From NCBI RefSeq assembly GCF_001907675.1, contig NZ_MPNT01000017.1, positions 48,643 through 112,642 of the forward strand: DNA of 64,000 nucleotides, written 5' to 3'. The translations under genes were made by a program, and so were the position numbers. Each line of letters opens with the position of its first letter. The first letter of the stretch is position 1. Origin of the DNA: Mycobacterium paraffinicum (GTDB taxonomy: Bacteria > Actinomycetota > Actinomycetes > Mycobacteriales > Mycobacteriaceae). This document shows positions 1-9,943 of this stretch, one piece after another. The notes beneath the pieces are model-generated. The model was not told the DNA's origin. It saw only the letters and a list, made by a program, of their open reading frames with translations, and searched no databases.

Positions 1-82
1 CGGAGAGCAACTCGCTGAGCCTGCGCGGCGCGCCGGACTGATCGGGAAGTTCGAAGTCCTCGACCGTGTCACCAGTTTTCAT
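1..82 (-). CDS. bcpB: Peroxiredoxin, Bcp/AhpC-TSA type (5' end only)
   Basis: Only the first 27 codons are in the window, reading leftward from an ATG at 82-80. The peptide starts MKTGDTVEDFELPDQSG, the usual N-terminal strand of bacterioferritin-comigratory-protein peroxiredoxins, and closely resembles the start of M. tuberculosis BcpB (Rv1608c) from memory. These thiol peroxidases reduce hydroperoxides in the cytoplasm. The catalytic cysteine lies beyond the window edge. The gene is divergent from trpE with about 95 nt between the start codons, the same arrangement as in M. tuberculosis. Confidence 0.85.
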   Translation of the reverse strand, partial: MKTGDTVEDFELPDQSGAPRRLSELLS

Positions 83-176
83 GCCGCGAGCGTAACGCCG
101 CGGCGGGTTTCGACCCAGGGAAGCGCAGCCACGTCACGCTCGCGAGCCCCGTCGGCCCATCTGGGAGGATGGTTCG

Positions 177-1715
177 GTGCACGCCCACCTCGCCGCGACG
201 ACCTCACGAGAGGATTTCCGCCTGCTGGCGGCCGAGCACCGCGTGGTTCCGGTGACCCGCAAGGTGCTGGCCGACAGCGAGACGCCGCTGTCGGCCTACC
301 GCAAACTGGCCGCCGATCGCCCCGGCACCTTCCTGCTGGAATCCGCCGAGCACGGCCGATCCTGGTCGCGCTGGTCCTTCATCGGTGCGGGCGCGCCGTC
401 GGCGCTGACCGTCCGCGACGGCGAGGCGGTGTGGTTGGGCGCCGCGCCGCAGGACGCACCCACCGGCGGCGACCCGCTGAGCGCGCTGCGGGCCACGTGC
501 GAGCTGCTGGCCACCGGCGCGCTGCCCGGGCTGCCGCCGCTGTCCGGCGGCATGGTCGGGTTGTTCGCCTACGACATGGTGCGGCGGCTGGAGCGCTTAC
601 CCGAGCTGGCCGTCGACGACCTGCACCTCCCGGACATGCTGCTGTTGCTGGCCACCGACGTCGCCGCGGTCGACCACCACGAGGGCACCATCACGCTGAT
701 CGCCAACGCCGTGAACTGGAACGGCACCGACGAGCGCGTCGACGAGGCCTACGACGACGCGGTCGCCCGTCTGGACGTGATGACCGCGGCGCTGGGGCAG
801 CCGCTGCCGTCCACGGTCGCCACGTTCGACAGGCCCGAGCCGCGGTACCGCTCGCAGCGCAGCGTCGAGGAATACGGCAAGATCGTCGACTACCTCGTCG
901 AGCAGATCGCCGCGGGCGAGGCCTTCCAGGTCGTCCCCTCCCAGCGCTTCGAGATGGACACCGACGTCGATCCCATCGACGTGTACCGGATGCTGCGGGT
1001 CACCAACCCGAGCCCCTACATGTACCTGCTGCACGTCCCGGACGGCACCGGCGGAACGGACTTTTCGGTGGTCGGCTCCAGCCCCGAGGCGTTGGTCACC
1101 GTGCACGACGGCTGGGCGACGACGCATCCGATCGCCGGAACCCGCTGGCGTGGGCAGACCGACGAAGAGGACCAGCTGCTGGAAAAGGAACTGCTGGCCG
1201 ACGAGAAGGAGCGCGCCGAGCACCTGATGCTGGTTGACCTGGGTCGCAACGACCTTGGCCGGGTCTGCGCGCCGGGCACCGTGCGCGTCGAGGACTACAG
1301 CCACATCGAGCGCTACAGCCACGTCATGCACCTGGTGTCCACGGTGACCGGGATGCTCGCCGAGGGCCGGACCGCCCTGGACGCCGTGACGGCCTGCTTC
1401 CCGGCCGGCACGCTGTCGGGCGCCCCGAAGGTGCGGGCCATGGAGCTGATCGAAGAGGTCGAGAAGACGCGGCGCGGTCTGTACGGCGGTGTGGTCGGTT
1501 ACCTCGACTTCGCCGGCAACGCCGATTTCGCGATCGCCATCCGCACCGCGTTGATGCGTGACGGGACGGCCTATGTCCAGGCCGGCGGCGGGGTGGTGGC
1601 CGACTCCAACGGTCCGTACGAGTACACCGAGGCCTCCAACAAGGCGCGCGCGGTGCTCAACGCGATCGCGGCCGCCGAGACGCTCACCGCTCCGGATGCC
1701 GACCACCATGACTGA
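177..1715 (+). CDS. trpE: Anthranilate synthase component I
   Basis: TrpE, 512 aa, starting at GTG 177 with a GGGAGG ribosome site just upstream. It makes anthranilate from chorismate and glutamine-derived ammonia, the first committed step of tryptophan synthesis; its glutaminase partner TrpG is not in the window. The N-terminal half carries the regulatory domain with the LLES feedback-binding element near residue 55. The C-terminal chorismate-binding domain shows GRNDLGRVC, the GTLSGAPK(V)RAMELIEE signature and the terminal GGGVV(A)DSxPxxEYxE block. Length is normal for actinobacterial TrpE. The stop codon overlaps the next start, so the genes are probably translationally coupled. Confidence 0.97.
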   Translation: MHAHLAATTSREDFRLLAAEHRVVPVTRKVLADSETPLSAYRKLAADRPGTFLLESAEHGRSWSRWSFIGAGAPSALTVRDGEAVWLGAAPQDAPTGGDPLSALRATCELLATGALPGLPPLSGGMVGLFAYDMVRRLERLPELAVDDLHLPDMLLLLATDVAAVDHHEGTITLIANAVNWNGTDERVDEAYDDAVARLDVMTAALGQPLPSTVATFDRPEPRYRSQRSVEEYGKIVDYLVEQIAAGEAFQVVPSQRFEMDTDVDPIDVYRMLRVTNPSPYMYLLHVPDGTGGTDFSVVGSSPEALVTVHDGWATTHPIAGTRWRGQTDEEDQLLEKELLADEKERAEHLMLVDLGRNDLGRVCAPGTVRVEDYSHIERYSHVMHLVSTVTGMLAEGRTALDAVTACFPAGTLSGAPKVRAMELIEEVEKTRRGLYGGVVGYLDFAGNADFAIAIRTALMRDGTAYVQAGGGVVADSNGPYEYTEASNKARAVLNAIAAAETLTAPDADHHD

Positions 1716-2388
1716 GGCGCGGCCGAATCGGCGGGCGCGGCTCTCCGTTCGGGTGGCGCAGGCGTTGCTCGTGTTGTCGGCCGCGGCGTTGTGGGCGGCG
1801 TCCCGGCTGCCGTGGGTGGTGATCCGGTCGTTCGACGGGCTGAGCCCGCCCCGCGACGTGACGCTGTCCGGCGCGTCGTGGTCGACGGCGCTGCTGCCGT
1901 TGGCGGTGCTGATGCTGGCGACGGCCGTCGCGGCGATCGCGGTGCGCGGCTGGCCGCTGCGCGTGCTGGCGGGGCTGCTGGCGTTGGCCAGCCTGGCGGT
2001 CGGATACCTCGGGGTCAGCCTGTGGGCGCTGCCGGACGTCGCCGTACGGGGGGCCGATCTGGCGCACGTCGCCGTGATGTCGCTGGTCGGCAGCGAGCGG
2101 CGGTACGTCGGCGCGGGCATCGCGGTGGCCGCCGCCACATGCACCCTCGTCGCGGCCGTCCTGTTGCTGCGGTCGGCCGGCGGTTCTCGGTTGAGCGCGG
2201 AAAAGTATGCGACGCCCGCGGCGCGCCGCTCAAATGCGCTCCGCGACGACGCCGATGGCGCGATGCTGGAGAAGCCGGAGACGCCGGAAATGTCGGAGCG
2301 GATGATCTGGGATGCGCTTGACGAGGGCTGTGACCCAACGCGGGACGCGACCGATCGGCCGCGCGACTCGGACACCGAGGGTCGGTGA
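1708..2388 (+). CDS. Trp-region conserved membrane protein (TIGR02234 type, Rv1610-like)
   Basis: Predicted 226-aa membrane protein. I chose ATG 1708 because it overlaps the trpE stop by 8 nt (ATGACTGA); an in-frame ATG lies at 1696. It has about four hydrophobic helices (roughly residues 15-35, 55-75, 80-105 and 135-155) and a hydrophilic acidic C-terminal tail of about 65 residues. This family is found next to trpE and trpC in actinobacteria, from which comes its name as a trp-region membrane protein. No catalytic motif is visible and no function is established. A transport or scaffolding role in tryptophan synthesis would be a guess from position only. Confidence 0.85.
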   Translation: MTEARPNRRARLSVRVAQALLVLSAAALWAASRLPWVVIRSFDGLSPPRDVTLSGASWSTALLPLAVLMLATAVAAIAVRGWPLRVLAGLLALASLAVGYLGVSLWALPDVAVRGADLAHVAVMSLVGSERRYVGAGIAVAAATCTLVAAVLLLRSAGGSRLSAEKYATPAARRSNALRDDADGAMLEKPETPEMSERMIWDALDEGCDPTRDATDRPRDSDTEGR

Positions 2389-2501
2389 CGGGCCGCGAGC
2401 CGAGGGCCGCTACCCTTCATTCACGTCGTCGCAATCGGCTCAGATGTGTCGAGTTGGCCGCGGGGTGACGATGGGTAACAGCGCGAAGGGAAGCAACAGG
2501 C

Positions 2502-3320
2502 ATGAGTCCGGCTACCGTGCTTGACTCCATCCTCGAGGGAGTCCGGGCCGATGTTGCGGCGCGCGAAGCTCTCATCAGCCTTTCCGAAATCAAAGCCGCC
2601 GCCGCCGCCGCGCCGCCGCCGCGCGACGTGATGGCCGCCCTGCGCGAGCCCGGCATCGGTGTCATCGCCGAAGTCAAGCGCGCCAGTCCGTCGGCGGGTT
2701 CCTTGGCGACCATTGCCGACCCGGCGAAGCTGGCGCGGGCGTACGAGGACGGCGGGGCCCGGATCATCAGCGTCTTGACCGAGGAGCGGCGCTTTCACGG
2801 ATCGCTCGACGACCTCGACGCGGTTCGCGCCGCGGTCTCGATCCCGGTATTGCGCAAGGACTTTGTCGTCCAGCCCTATCAGATCCACGAAGCCCGAGCG
2901 CACGGCGCCGACATGCTGCTGCTCATCGTTGCCGCGCTCGACCAGTCGGCCCTGGTGTCGATGTTGGACCGCACCGAATCGCTGGGCATGACGGCCCTTG
3001 TCGAAGTGCACACCGAGGCGGAGGCCGACCGGGCGCTGAAGGCCGGAGCCAACGTAATCGGTGTCAACGCGCGCGATCTCGCGACGCTGGAGGTCGACCG
3101 CGACTGCTTCGCGCGCATCGCCCCGGGGCTGCCGAGCAACGTGATCAGGATCGCCGAGTCCGGTGTCCGCGGCACCGGCGACCTGTTGGCCTACGCCGGC
3201 GCGGGCGCGGACGCCGTCTTGGTCGGCGAGGGTCTGGTCAAAAGCGGTGACCCGCGCGCCGCGGTCGCCGATCTGGTCACCGCGGGCACCCACCCGTCTT
3301 GTCCGAAGCCGTCTCGCTAG
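2502..3320 (+). CDS. trpC: Indole-3-glycerol phosphate synthase
   Basis: TrpC, 272 aa, ATG start with a purine-rich ribosome site (AAGGGAAG). It closes carboxyphenylaminodeoxyribulose phosphate to indole-3-glycerol phosphate, the substrate of TrpA. TIM-barrel landmarks are [12 protein letters not shown] (catalytic Lys), [19 protein letters not shown] and IAESGVRG. An alanine run near residue 32 comes from a GCC-rich patch and lies between helices. The 113-nt gap to the previous gene shows no terminator. trpD is absent from this cluster; in mycobacteria it is elsewhere. Confidence 0.97.
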   Translation: MSPATVLDSILEGVRADVAAREALISLSEIKAAAAAAPPPRDVMAALREPGIGVIAEVKRASPSAGSLATIADPAKLARAYEDGGARIISVLTEERRFHGSLDDLDAVRAAVSIPVLRKDFVVQPYQIHEARAHGADMLLLIVAALDQSALVSMLDRTESLGMTALVEVHTEAEADRALKAGANVIGVNARDLATLEVDRDCFARIAPGLPSNVIRIAESGVRGTGDLLAYAGAGADAVLVGEGLVKSGDPRAAVADLVTAGTHPSCPKPSR

Positions 3321-3394
3321 TCGTCAAGTCACTTGAAGAGTCCCGGCGCTGAAACGTTGAACCTGATGAGCCGTCCCCGCGTAGAGCCTTGGTG

Positions 3395-4653
<1,259 letters not shown>

Positions 4654-4657
<4 letters not shown>

Positions 4658-5466
4658 GCGTGCAACAGAGGCAAGCCAGCAGGCTGGGGCCCGTCTTCGA
4701 CTTGTGCCGCAAGGAGAATCGCGCGGCCTTGATCGGCTACCTGCCCACCGGCTACCCCGACGTGCGGGGTTCGGTGGACGGAATGCTCACCCTGGTCGAA
4801 TCCGGTTGCGACATCATCGAAGTCGGTGTGCCCTACTCGGACCCGGGCATGGACGGGCCGACCATCGCCCGGGCCACCGAGGCCGCGCTGCAAGGGGGGG
4901 TGCGGGTTCGGGACACCCTTGCCGCGGTCGAGGCGATCAGTGCGGCCGGCGGCCGCGCGGTGGTGATGACCTATTGGAATCCCGTGTTGCGCTACGGGGT
5001 CGACGCCTTCGCGCGGGATCTCGCGGGGGCCGGCGGGCACGGCTTGATCACTCCAGACCTGATCCCCGACGAGGCCGGGCAGTGGTTGGCGGCAGCTGAG
5101 GAGCATCGGTTGGATCGCATTTTTCTCGTCGCGCCCTCGTCGACGCCGGAACGGTTGGCCATGACCGTCGCGGCGTCAAGAGGATTCGTCTACGCCGCTT
5201 CCACGATGGGGGTCACCGGCGCGCGTGACGCGGTGTCGCAGGCCGCGCCCGAGCTGGTGGGGCGGGTGAAGGCGGTATCGGACATACCCGTCGGCGTCGG
5301 CCTCGGGGTGCGGTCGCGGGAGCAGGCCGCCCAGATCGGCAGCTACGCCGACGGCGTCATCGTCGGCTCGGCGCTGGTGTCGGCGCTCGGTGAGGGGGGG
5401 CTGCCTGCGTTGCGGGAACTGACCGAGGAACTGGCCGCCGGTGTTCGGCAGAAGGCGTCCGCCTGA
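4654..5466 (+). CDS. trpA: Tryptophan synthase alpha chain
   Basis: TrpA, 270 aa, starting at ATG 4654 inside the trpB stop. It cleaves indole-3-glycerol phosphate to indole and glyceraldehyde 3-phosphate and passes indole to TrpB through the complex tunnel. The catalytic pair is visible in [18 protein letters not shown] (E56 and D67, matching E49 and D60 of Salmonella). The phosphate site is GLGVRS and VIVGSALV. Length is standard. The lgt start is inside its stop codon (TGATG), so lgt is expected on the same message. Confidence 0.97.
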
Positions 5467-6836
5467 TGACGACGTTGCCGACGTACTTTCCCAGCCCGCC
5501 CCAGGGTGTCTGGCACCTTGGGCCGCTGCCCATTCGTGCCTACGCACTGTTCATCATCACCGGCATCGTGGTCGCGCTGTTGATCGGCGACCGCCGCTGG
5601 GAAGCCCGCGGCGGACAGCGCGGCGTCATCTACGACATCGCGTTGTGGGTCGTGCCGTTCGGGCTGGTGGGCGGGCGGCTCTATCACCTGGCCACCGACT
5701 GGCGGACCTATTGGGGGCCCGGCGGCGCCGGATTGGGCGCCGCGGTGCGTATTTGGGACGGCGGGCTGGGCATCTGGGGTGCGGTGGCCCTCGGTTGCGT
5801 GGGTGGGTGGATCGGGTGCCGGCGGCACGGCATTCCGCTGCCCGCATTCGCTGACGCGGTCGCCCCGGGACTCGTCCTGGCGCAGGCCATCGGCCGGCTG
5901 GGCAACTATTTCAACCAGGAGCTCTACGGCCGGGAAACCACCCTGCCGTGGGGCCTGGAGATCTTCTACCGCCGCGACCCCTCGGGGTACATCGACCCCC
6001 ATTCGCTGGACGGCGTCTCGACGGGGCAGGTGGCGCTCGTCGTGCAGCCCACGTTCCTGTACGAATTGATCTGGAACGTCGTGGTTTTCGCCATATTGGT
6101 CTACGCGGACCGGCGATTCGTGTTGGGCCACGGGCGGCTGTTCGCGCTGTATGTCGCCAGCTATTGCATCGGGCGGTTCGGCGTCGAGCTGCTGCGCGAC
6201 GACACCGCCACCCACATCGCGGGCATCCGGATCAATTCGTTCACATCGACTTTCGTGTTCATCGGGGCCGTGGTGTACATCATGGCGGCGCCGAAGGGGC
6301 GGGAGGCCCCCGAGAGCCTGCGCGGCAAGGAGGCCGGGGAACCCGCGGCAGCACAGCCGGCGGAAGAGCTCGCAACCGTCGCTGCCGGGGCATCGGCCGC
6401 GTCGGCCGCGGCTGGCACCGAATCCGCCGACGCGGCGGAAACGGGCAAGGCCGACGAAGCCGACGAGCCGGAGACCGCGGCGGCCGAAAAAGCCGAGGCC
6501 GAAGGGCCCGAGGCTGAGGCCGAAGAGCCCGAGGCCGAAGCGCCCGAGGCCGAAGCGCCCGACGCCGAAGCGCCCGAGGCCGAAGCGCCCGAGGCCGAAG
6601 CGCCCGACGCCGAAGAGCCCGAAGCCGACGAGCCCGAATCCGAAGAGCCCGAGGCTGAGGCCGATGCGCCCGAAGCCGACGAGCCCGAGGCTGAAGAAGA
6701 GCCCGAACCCGAAGAAGACGACGAGCCCGAGCCAGAGCCGGCACAGGATTCGGCCGAACCGGCCTCGGCCGCCGAGCCGTACCAGACACCACGCAGCCGC
6801 TGGAGGTTGCGAAGGAACCGGCCGTCGAACACCTAG
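5466..6836 (+). CDS. lgt: Phosphatidylglycerol-prolipoprotein diacylglyceryl transferase with acidic repeat tail
   Basis: Lgt, 456 aa. It moves diacylglycerol from phosphatidylglycerol to the lipobox cysteine of prolipoproteins in the cytoplasmic membrane. The first 275 residues are a normal Lgt with about seven membrane helices and the signature GRLGNYFNQELYG near residues 140-155. The last 180 residues are an Ala/Glu/Pro/Asp tail with repeated EAEAP and DAEAP units, ending in a short basic segment (SRWRLRRNR). Mycobacterial Lgt proteins are known to have long variable tails, but nothing shows what this one does. It starts by overlapping trpA, so it is likely transcribed with the trp genes. 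Confidence 0.95.
   Translation: MTTLPTYFPSPPQGVWHLGPLPIRAYALFIITGIVVALLIGDRRWEARGGQRGVIYDIALWVVPFGLVGGRLYHLATDWRTYWGPGGAGLGAAVRIWDGGLGIWGAVALGCVGGWIGCRRHGIPLPAFADAVAPGLVLAQAIGRLGNYFNQELYGRETTLPWGLEIFYRRDPSGYIDPHSLDGVSTGQVALVVQPTFLYELIWNVVVFAILVYADRRFVLGHGRLFALYVASYCIGRFGVELLRDDTATHIAGIRINSFTSTFVFIGAVVYIMAAPKGREAPESLRGKEAGEPAAAQPAEELATVAAGASAASAAAGTESADAAETGKADEADEPETAAAEKAEAEGPEAEAEEPEAEAPEAEAPDAEAPEAEAPEAEAPDAEEPEADEPESEEPEAEADAPEADEPEAEEEPEPEEDDEPEPEPAQDSAEPASAAEPYQTPRSRWRLRRNRPSNT
6531..6620 (+). repeat. 15-bp tandem repeat inside lgt (six copies)
   Basis: Six head-to-tail copies of a 15-bp unit (GAGGCCGAAGCGCCC or one- or two-base variants), each encoding (E/D)AEAP or (E/D)AEEP. Less regular versions extend from about 6486 to 6735. 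The repeat is in frame, so copy-number changes would lengthen or shorten the Lgt tail without breaking it. Similar units at such density are prone to slippage, so this may be a variable locus between strains. Confidence 0.85.
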
Positions 6837-6865
6837 CGGCCGGCGCAGTCTGGCATCCTGAGAAC

Positions 6866-7297
6866 GTGACGCAGCCACATTCCGCCGGCCATGCGGTGGA
6901 ACGACGTCACGGCCCGCGCCGTTACGTCGCCGCCGGCACCGCCGTGGTGCTGGGCGGCGCGCTCGGCTACGTCGCCCTGGTCGACCCGCACAACACGAAT
7001 TCGTTGTATCCCCAATGCCCCTTCAAATGGCTGACGGGCTGGAACTGCCCGTTCTGCGGCGGCCTGCGCATGACCCACGACCTGCTGCACGGTCACCTGG
7101 CGGCCGCCGTCAACGACAATGTTTTCCTGCTGGTCGGCATCCCGATGCTGGCCGGATGGCTGCTGGTTCGCCGCGGCCGCGGCAAGCCCGCGCCGTCGAC
7201 GGCGGCCTGGCTGACGATGGGGCTGGCCGTCATCGTGTGGACGGTGCTGCGTAACCTGCCCGGCTTCCCGCTGTTTCCGGCGATTCAGAGTGGTTAG
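6866..7297 (+). CDS. DUF2752 membrane protein (Rv1616-like)
   Basis: Small membrane protein of 143 aa, GTG start. It matches DUF2752: the conserved core CPFKWLTGWNCPFCGG followed by LRMTHDLLHG is present around residues 51-76. Three hydrophobic helices are predicted (about 20-40, 85-103 and 113-130). The paired Cys motif suggests metal or disulfide chemistry, but the family has no assigned role. It follows lgt by 29 nt. I recall two small membrane genes between lgt and pykA in M. tuberculosis (Rv1615 and Rv1616); only the Rv1616 type is seen here. Confidence 0.85.
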   Translation: MTQPHSAGHAVERRHGPRRYVAAGTAVVLGGALGYVALVDPHNTNSLYPQCPFKWLTGWNCPFCGGLRMTHDLLHGHLAAAVNDNVFLLVGIPMLAGWLLVRRGRGKPAPSTAAWLTMGLAVIVWTVLRNLPGFPLFPAIQSG

Positions 7298-7363
7298 CCG
7301 CTCACGGGGAGACAAGCCGTTTAGTCGGACCGTGAGGGGCCCACGCGACTATGCTGGGTCGCC

Positions 7364-8782
7364 GTGAGTAGACGCGGGAAGATCGTCTGCACCCTTGGCC
7401 CTGCGACGAATTCGGATGAGCTGATTCTGGCGCTGGTCGAGGCGGGAATGGACGTCGCCCGGTTGAACTTCAGTCACGGCGACTACTCCGACCACAAGGC
7501 GGCCTACGAGCGGGTGCGGGCCGCTTCCGACACCACCGGCCGCGCGGTCGGGGTGCTCGCCGACCTGCAGGGCCCGAAGATCCGGCTGGGCCGCTTCGCC
7601 ACCGGGTCCACGTATTGGGCCGACGGGGAGACCGTCTGCATCACCGTCGCGGACTGCGAGGGAACCCACGACCGGGTGTCGACCACCTACAAGAGGCTGG
7701 CCGAGGATGCAGTCGTCGGTGACCGGGTGCTGGTCGACGACGGCAACGTCGGTCTGGTGGTCGATGCCATCGACGGCGACGACGTCGTCTGCACCGTCGT
7801 CGAGGGCGGTCCGGTCAGCAACAACAAGGGCATGTCGCTGCCCGGCATGAACGTGTCCGCCCCCGCCCTGTCGGACAAGGACATCGAGGACCTCACGTTC
7901 GCGCTCGACCTCGGGGTCGACCTGGTCGCGCTGTCGTTCGTGCGTTCGCCGTCGGACGTCGAGCTGGTCCACGAGGTGATGGACCGCGTCGGTCGGCGGG
8001 TGCCGGTGATCGCCAAGCTGGAGAAGCCGGAGGCCGTCGACAACCTGGAGGCGATCGTGCTGGCGTTCGACGCCATCATGGTGGCCCGCGGCGACCTGGG
8101 CGTCGAGCTTCCGCTCGAAGAGGTCCCGCTGGTGCAGAAGCGGGCCATCCAGATGGCCCGGGAGAACGCCAAACCCGTCATCGTGGCGACCCAGATGCTC
8201 GAGTCGATGATCGAGAATTCGCGGCCGACGCGCGCCGAGGCCTCCGATGTCGCCAACGCCGTCTTGGACGGCGCCGACGCGGTGATGTTGTCCGGCGAGA
8301 CGTCGGTGGGGAAGTATCCGCTGGCGGCCGTCCGGACCATGGCGCGCATCATCTGCGCGGTCGAGGACAACTCCACGGCCGCGCCGCCGCTGACGCACGT
8401 GCCGCGGACCAAGCGCGGCGTGATCTCGTACGCCGCGCGCGACATCGGCGAGCGCTTGGACGCCAAGGCGTTGGTCGCGTTCACCCAGTCCGGCGACACG
8501 GTCAAGCGCCTTGCGCGGCTGCACACCCCGCTGCCGCTGCTGGCCTTCACCGCCTGGCCCGAGGTGCGCAGCCAACTCGCCATGACCTGGGGCACCGAGA
8601 CGTTCATCGTCCCGATGATGACGTCCACCGATGGCATGATCCGCCAGGTCGACAAGTCGCTGCTGGAACTCGGTCGCTACAAGCGTGGAGACCTGGTGGT
8701 GATCGTGGCCGGCGCGCCACCTGGCACAGTAGGGTCGACCAACCTCATCCATGTGCACCGCATCGGGGAGGACGACGTCTAG
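7364..8782 (+). CDS. pykA: Pyruvate kinase
   Basis: Pyruvate kinase, 472 aa, GTG start. It converts phosphoenolpyruvate and ADP to pyruvate and ATP. Active-site blocks are ARLNFSHGDY, GPKIRLG, IAKLEKPEAVDN, MVARGDLGVELP (metal site) and PTRAEASDVANAVLDGAD. The C-terminal allosteric domain is complete. A TATGCT -10 element at 7350-7355 ends only 8 nt before the start, so the mRNA may be leaderless. An inverted repeat (CTCACGG at 7301-7307 and CCGTGAG at 7330-7336) flanks the -35 region. The stop codon lies in the first two bases of a MIRU-type repeat. Confidence 0.97.
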   Translation: MSRRGKIVCTLGPATNSDELILALVEAGMDVARLNFSHGDYSDHKAAYERVRAASDTTGRAVGVLADLQGPKIRLGRFATGSTYWADGETVCITVADCEGTHDRVSTTYKRLAEDAVVGDRVLVDDGNVGLVVDAIDGDDVVCTVVEGGPVSNNKGMSLPGMNVSAPALSDKDIEDLTFALDLGVDLVALSFVRSPSDVELVHEVMDRVGRRVPVIAKLEKPEAVDNLEAIVLAFDAIMVARGDLGVELPLEEVPLVQKRAIQMARENAKPVIVATQMLESMIENSRPTRAEASDVANAVLDGADAVMLSGETSVGKYPLAAVRTMARIICAVEDNSTAAPPLTHVPRTKRGVISYAARDIGERLDAKALVAFTQSGDTVKRLARLHTPLPLLAFTAWPEVRSQLAMTWGTETFIVPMMTSTDGMIRQVDKSLLELGRYKRGDLVVIVAGAPPGTVGSTNLIHVHRIGEDDV

Positions 8783-8894
8783 CCCGACGACGATGCGGTC
8801 CGCGTAGCGGACCGAGGAGGAGTCGGGTAATGAAGCTAGCCCGACGACGATGCGGTCCGCGTAGCGGACCGAGGAGGAGTCGGGCAATGAAGCC
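8781..8894 (+). repeat. MIRU-type 57-bp tandem repeat (two copies)
   Basis: Two direct copies of 57 bp (8781-8837 and 8838-8894) differ at only two positions, and the first 6 nt of a third copy follow. Each holds an 8-bp stem (CGGTCCGC-GTA-GCGGACCG) and then GAGGAGGAGTCGGG(T/C)AATGA. The mix of a GACGATG block, a GAGGAGGAG purine tract and a terminal ATGA is the hallmark of mycobacterial interspersed repetitive units, which sit at gene boundaries. The first copy contains the pykA stop. Because 57 is a multiple of three, the copies keep frame. It is a probable VNTR locus. Confidence 0.85.
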
Positions 8895-8930
8895 AGCCCG
8901 TCCGGGCGACCGAGCCAAGGAGAGGCCGCG

Positions 8931-9806
8931 ATCGGCACCGATTCCGATTTCAAGGAACTGCTAGCGACCCTCGACCTCACCCGGGTCGCCGACGACCGAT
9001 TCGTCGGGTCTCATCCCACCAAGAACCCGATGCGGACGTTCGGGGGCCAGCTGATGTCGCAGTCGTTCGTCGCGAGCAGCCGCACCCTCATCCGGGACGA
9101 CCTGCCGCCGAGCGCGCTGTCCGTGCACTTCGTCAACGGAGGTGACACCGCCAAGGACATCGAGTTCCACGTCACCCGGCTGCGCGACGAGCGGCGCTTC
9201 GCCAATCGGCGCGTCGACGCGGTGCAGGACGGCATGCTGCTGTCCACGGCGATGATCTCGTACATGTCCGGTGGCCCCGGCCTGGAACACGGGGTCGAGC
9301 CGCCGCAGGTCGGCGAGCCCGAAACCCAGCCGCCGATCGGGGAGCTGCTGCGCGGCTACGAGGAAACCGTTCCGCACTTCGTCAACGCCCTGCAGCCGAT
9401 CGAGTGGCGCTACACCAACGACCCGGCATGGGTGATGCGCGAGAAGGGCGAGCGGCTGCCTCACAACCGGGTTTGGATGAAGGCTGGTGGCAAGCTGCCG
9501 GACGACCCGGTCCTGCACACCGCGACCATGATCTACTCCTCGGACACCACGGTGCTGGACTCGGTCATCACCACACACGGGCTGTCCTGGGGGTTCGACC
9601 GCATCTTCGCCGCCTCCGCCAACCATTCGGTGTGGTTTCACCGGCAGGTCGATTTCGACGACTGGGTGCTGTATTCGACGTCGTCGCCGGTTGCCGTGGA
9701 CTCGCGCGGGCTCGGCACCGGCCACTTCTTCGACCGCTCCGGGAAGCTCCTCGCGACGGTGGTGCAAGAAGGGGTGCTGAAATACTTTCCGCCCGCCCGC
9801 CGATAG
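8931..9806 (+). CDS. tesB: Acyl-CoA thioesterase II (TesB family), non-canonical start
   Basis: TesB-type double hot-dog thioesterase of about 291 aa that hydrolyses fatty acyl-CoA in the cytoplasm. Family blocks include GGQLMSQSFVASSRT, SVHFVNGGD and DSVITTHGLSWG, and the protein ends in the usual EGVLKYFPPARR. Coding similarity (SDFKELLATLDLTRVADDRFVGSHP) clearly extends upstream of the first ATG in frame (9030). Between the in-frame stop at 8862 and 9030 there is no ATG, GTG or TTG. The best site is ATC 8931, about 5 nt after AGGAGAGG (8918-8925), so AUC initiation is proposed. The gene follows the MIRU repeat and may be transcribed from pykA. Confidence 0.85.
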   Translation: MGTDSDFKELLATLDLTRVADDRFVGSHPTKNPMRTFGGQLMSQSFVASSRTLIRDDLPPSALSVHFVNGGDTAKDIEFHVTRLRDERRFANRRVDAVQDGMLLSTAMISYMSGGPGLEHGVEPPQVGEPETQPPIGELLRGYEETVPHFVNALQPIEWRYTNDPAWVMREKGERLPHNRVWMKAGGKLPDDPVLHTATMIYSSDTTVLDSVITTHGLSWGFDRIFAASANHSVWFHRQVDFDDWVLYSTSSPVAVDSRGLGTGHFFDRSGKLLATVVQEGVLKYFPPARR

Positions 9807-9919
9807 ACAGGGCGGAATACCCGCAGGACAGCGCCGCGAATTCGGCCCGACAGGGCCGGAACCGGGCGTAAGTTCATAGCAGCCGGGTATTCGGTGCAGA
9901 GGCGGCACACAGCCGCCCA

Positions 9920-9933
9920 GCTGAAATTTCAGC
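9920..9933. promoter_or_regulatory. 14-bp perfect palindrome upstream of the DUF2156 gene
   Basis: GCTGAAATTTCAGC is a perfect palindrome lying 10 nt before the GTG start at 9944. Its AT-rich centre contrasts with the surrounding GC-rich DNA. It could be a repressor operator or an mRNA hairpin near the ribosome site (GGGAGG). No regulator is recognised. Confidence 0.35.
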
Positions 9934-9943
9934 GCATCGGGAG

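Noticed and set aside
597..2420. Very long antisense open frame over trpE and the Trp-region gene
   Set aside because: High GC makes long antisense frames common; its residues are low-complexity and mirror the trpE codons, with no ribosome site or known domain.
6161..6832. Ser/Ala-repeat open frame antisense to the lgt tail
   Set aside because: It is the mirror image of the GAGGCCGAAGCGCCC repeat; the sense frame is continuous with Lgt.
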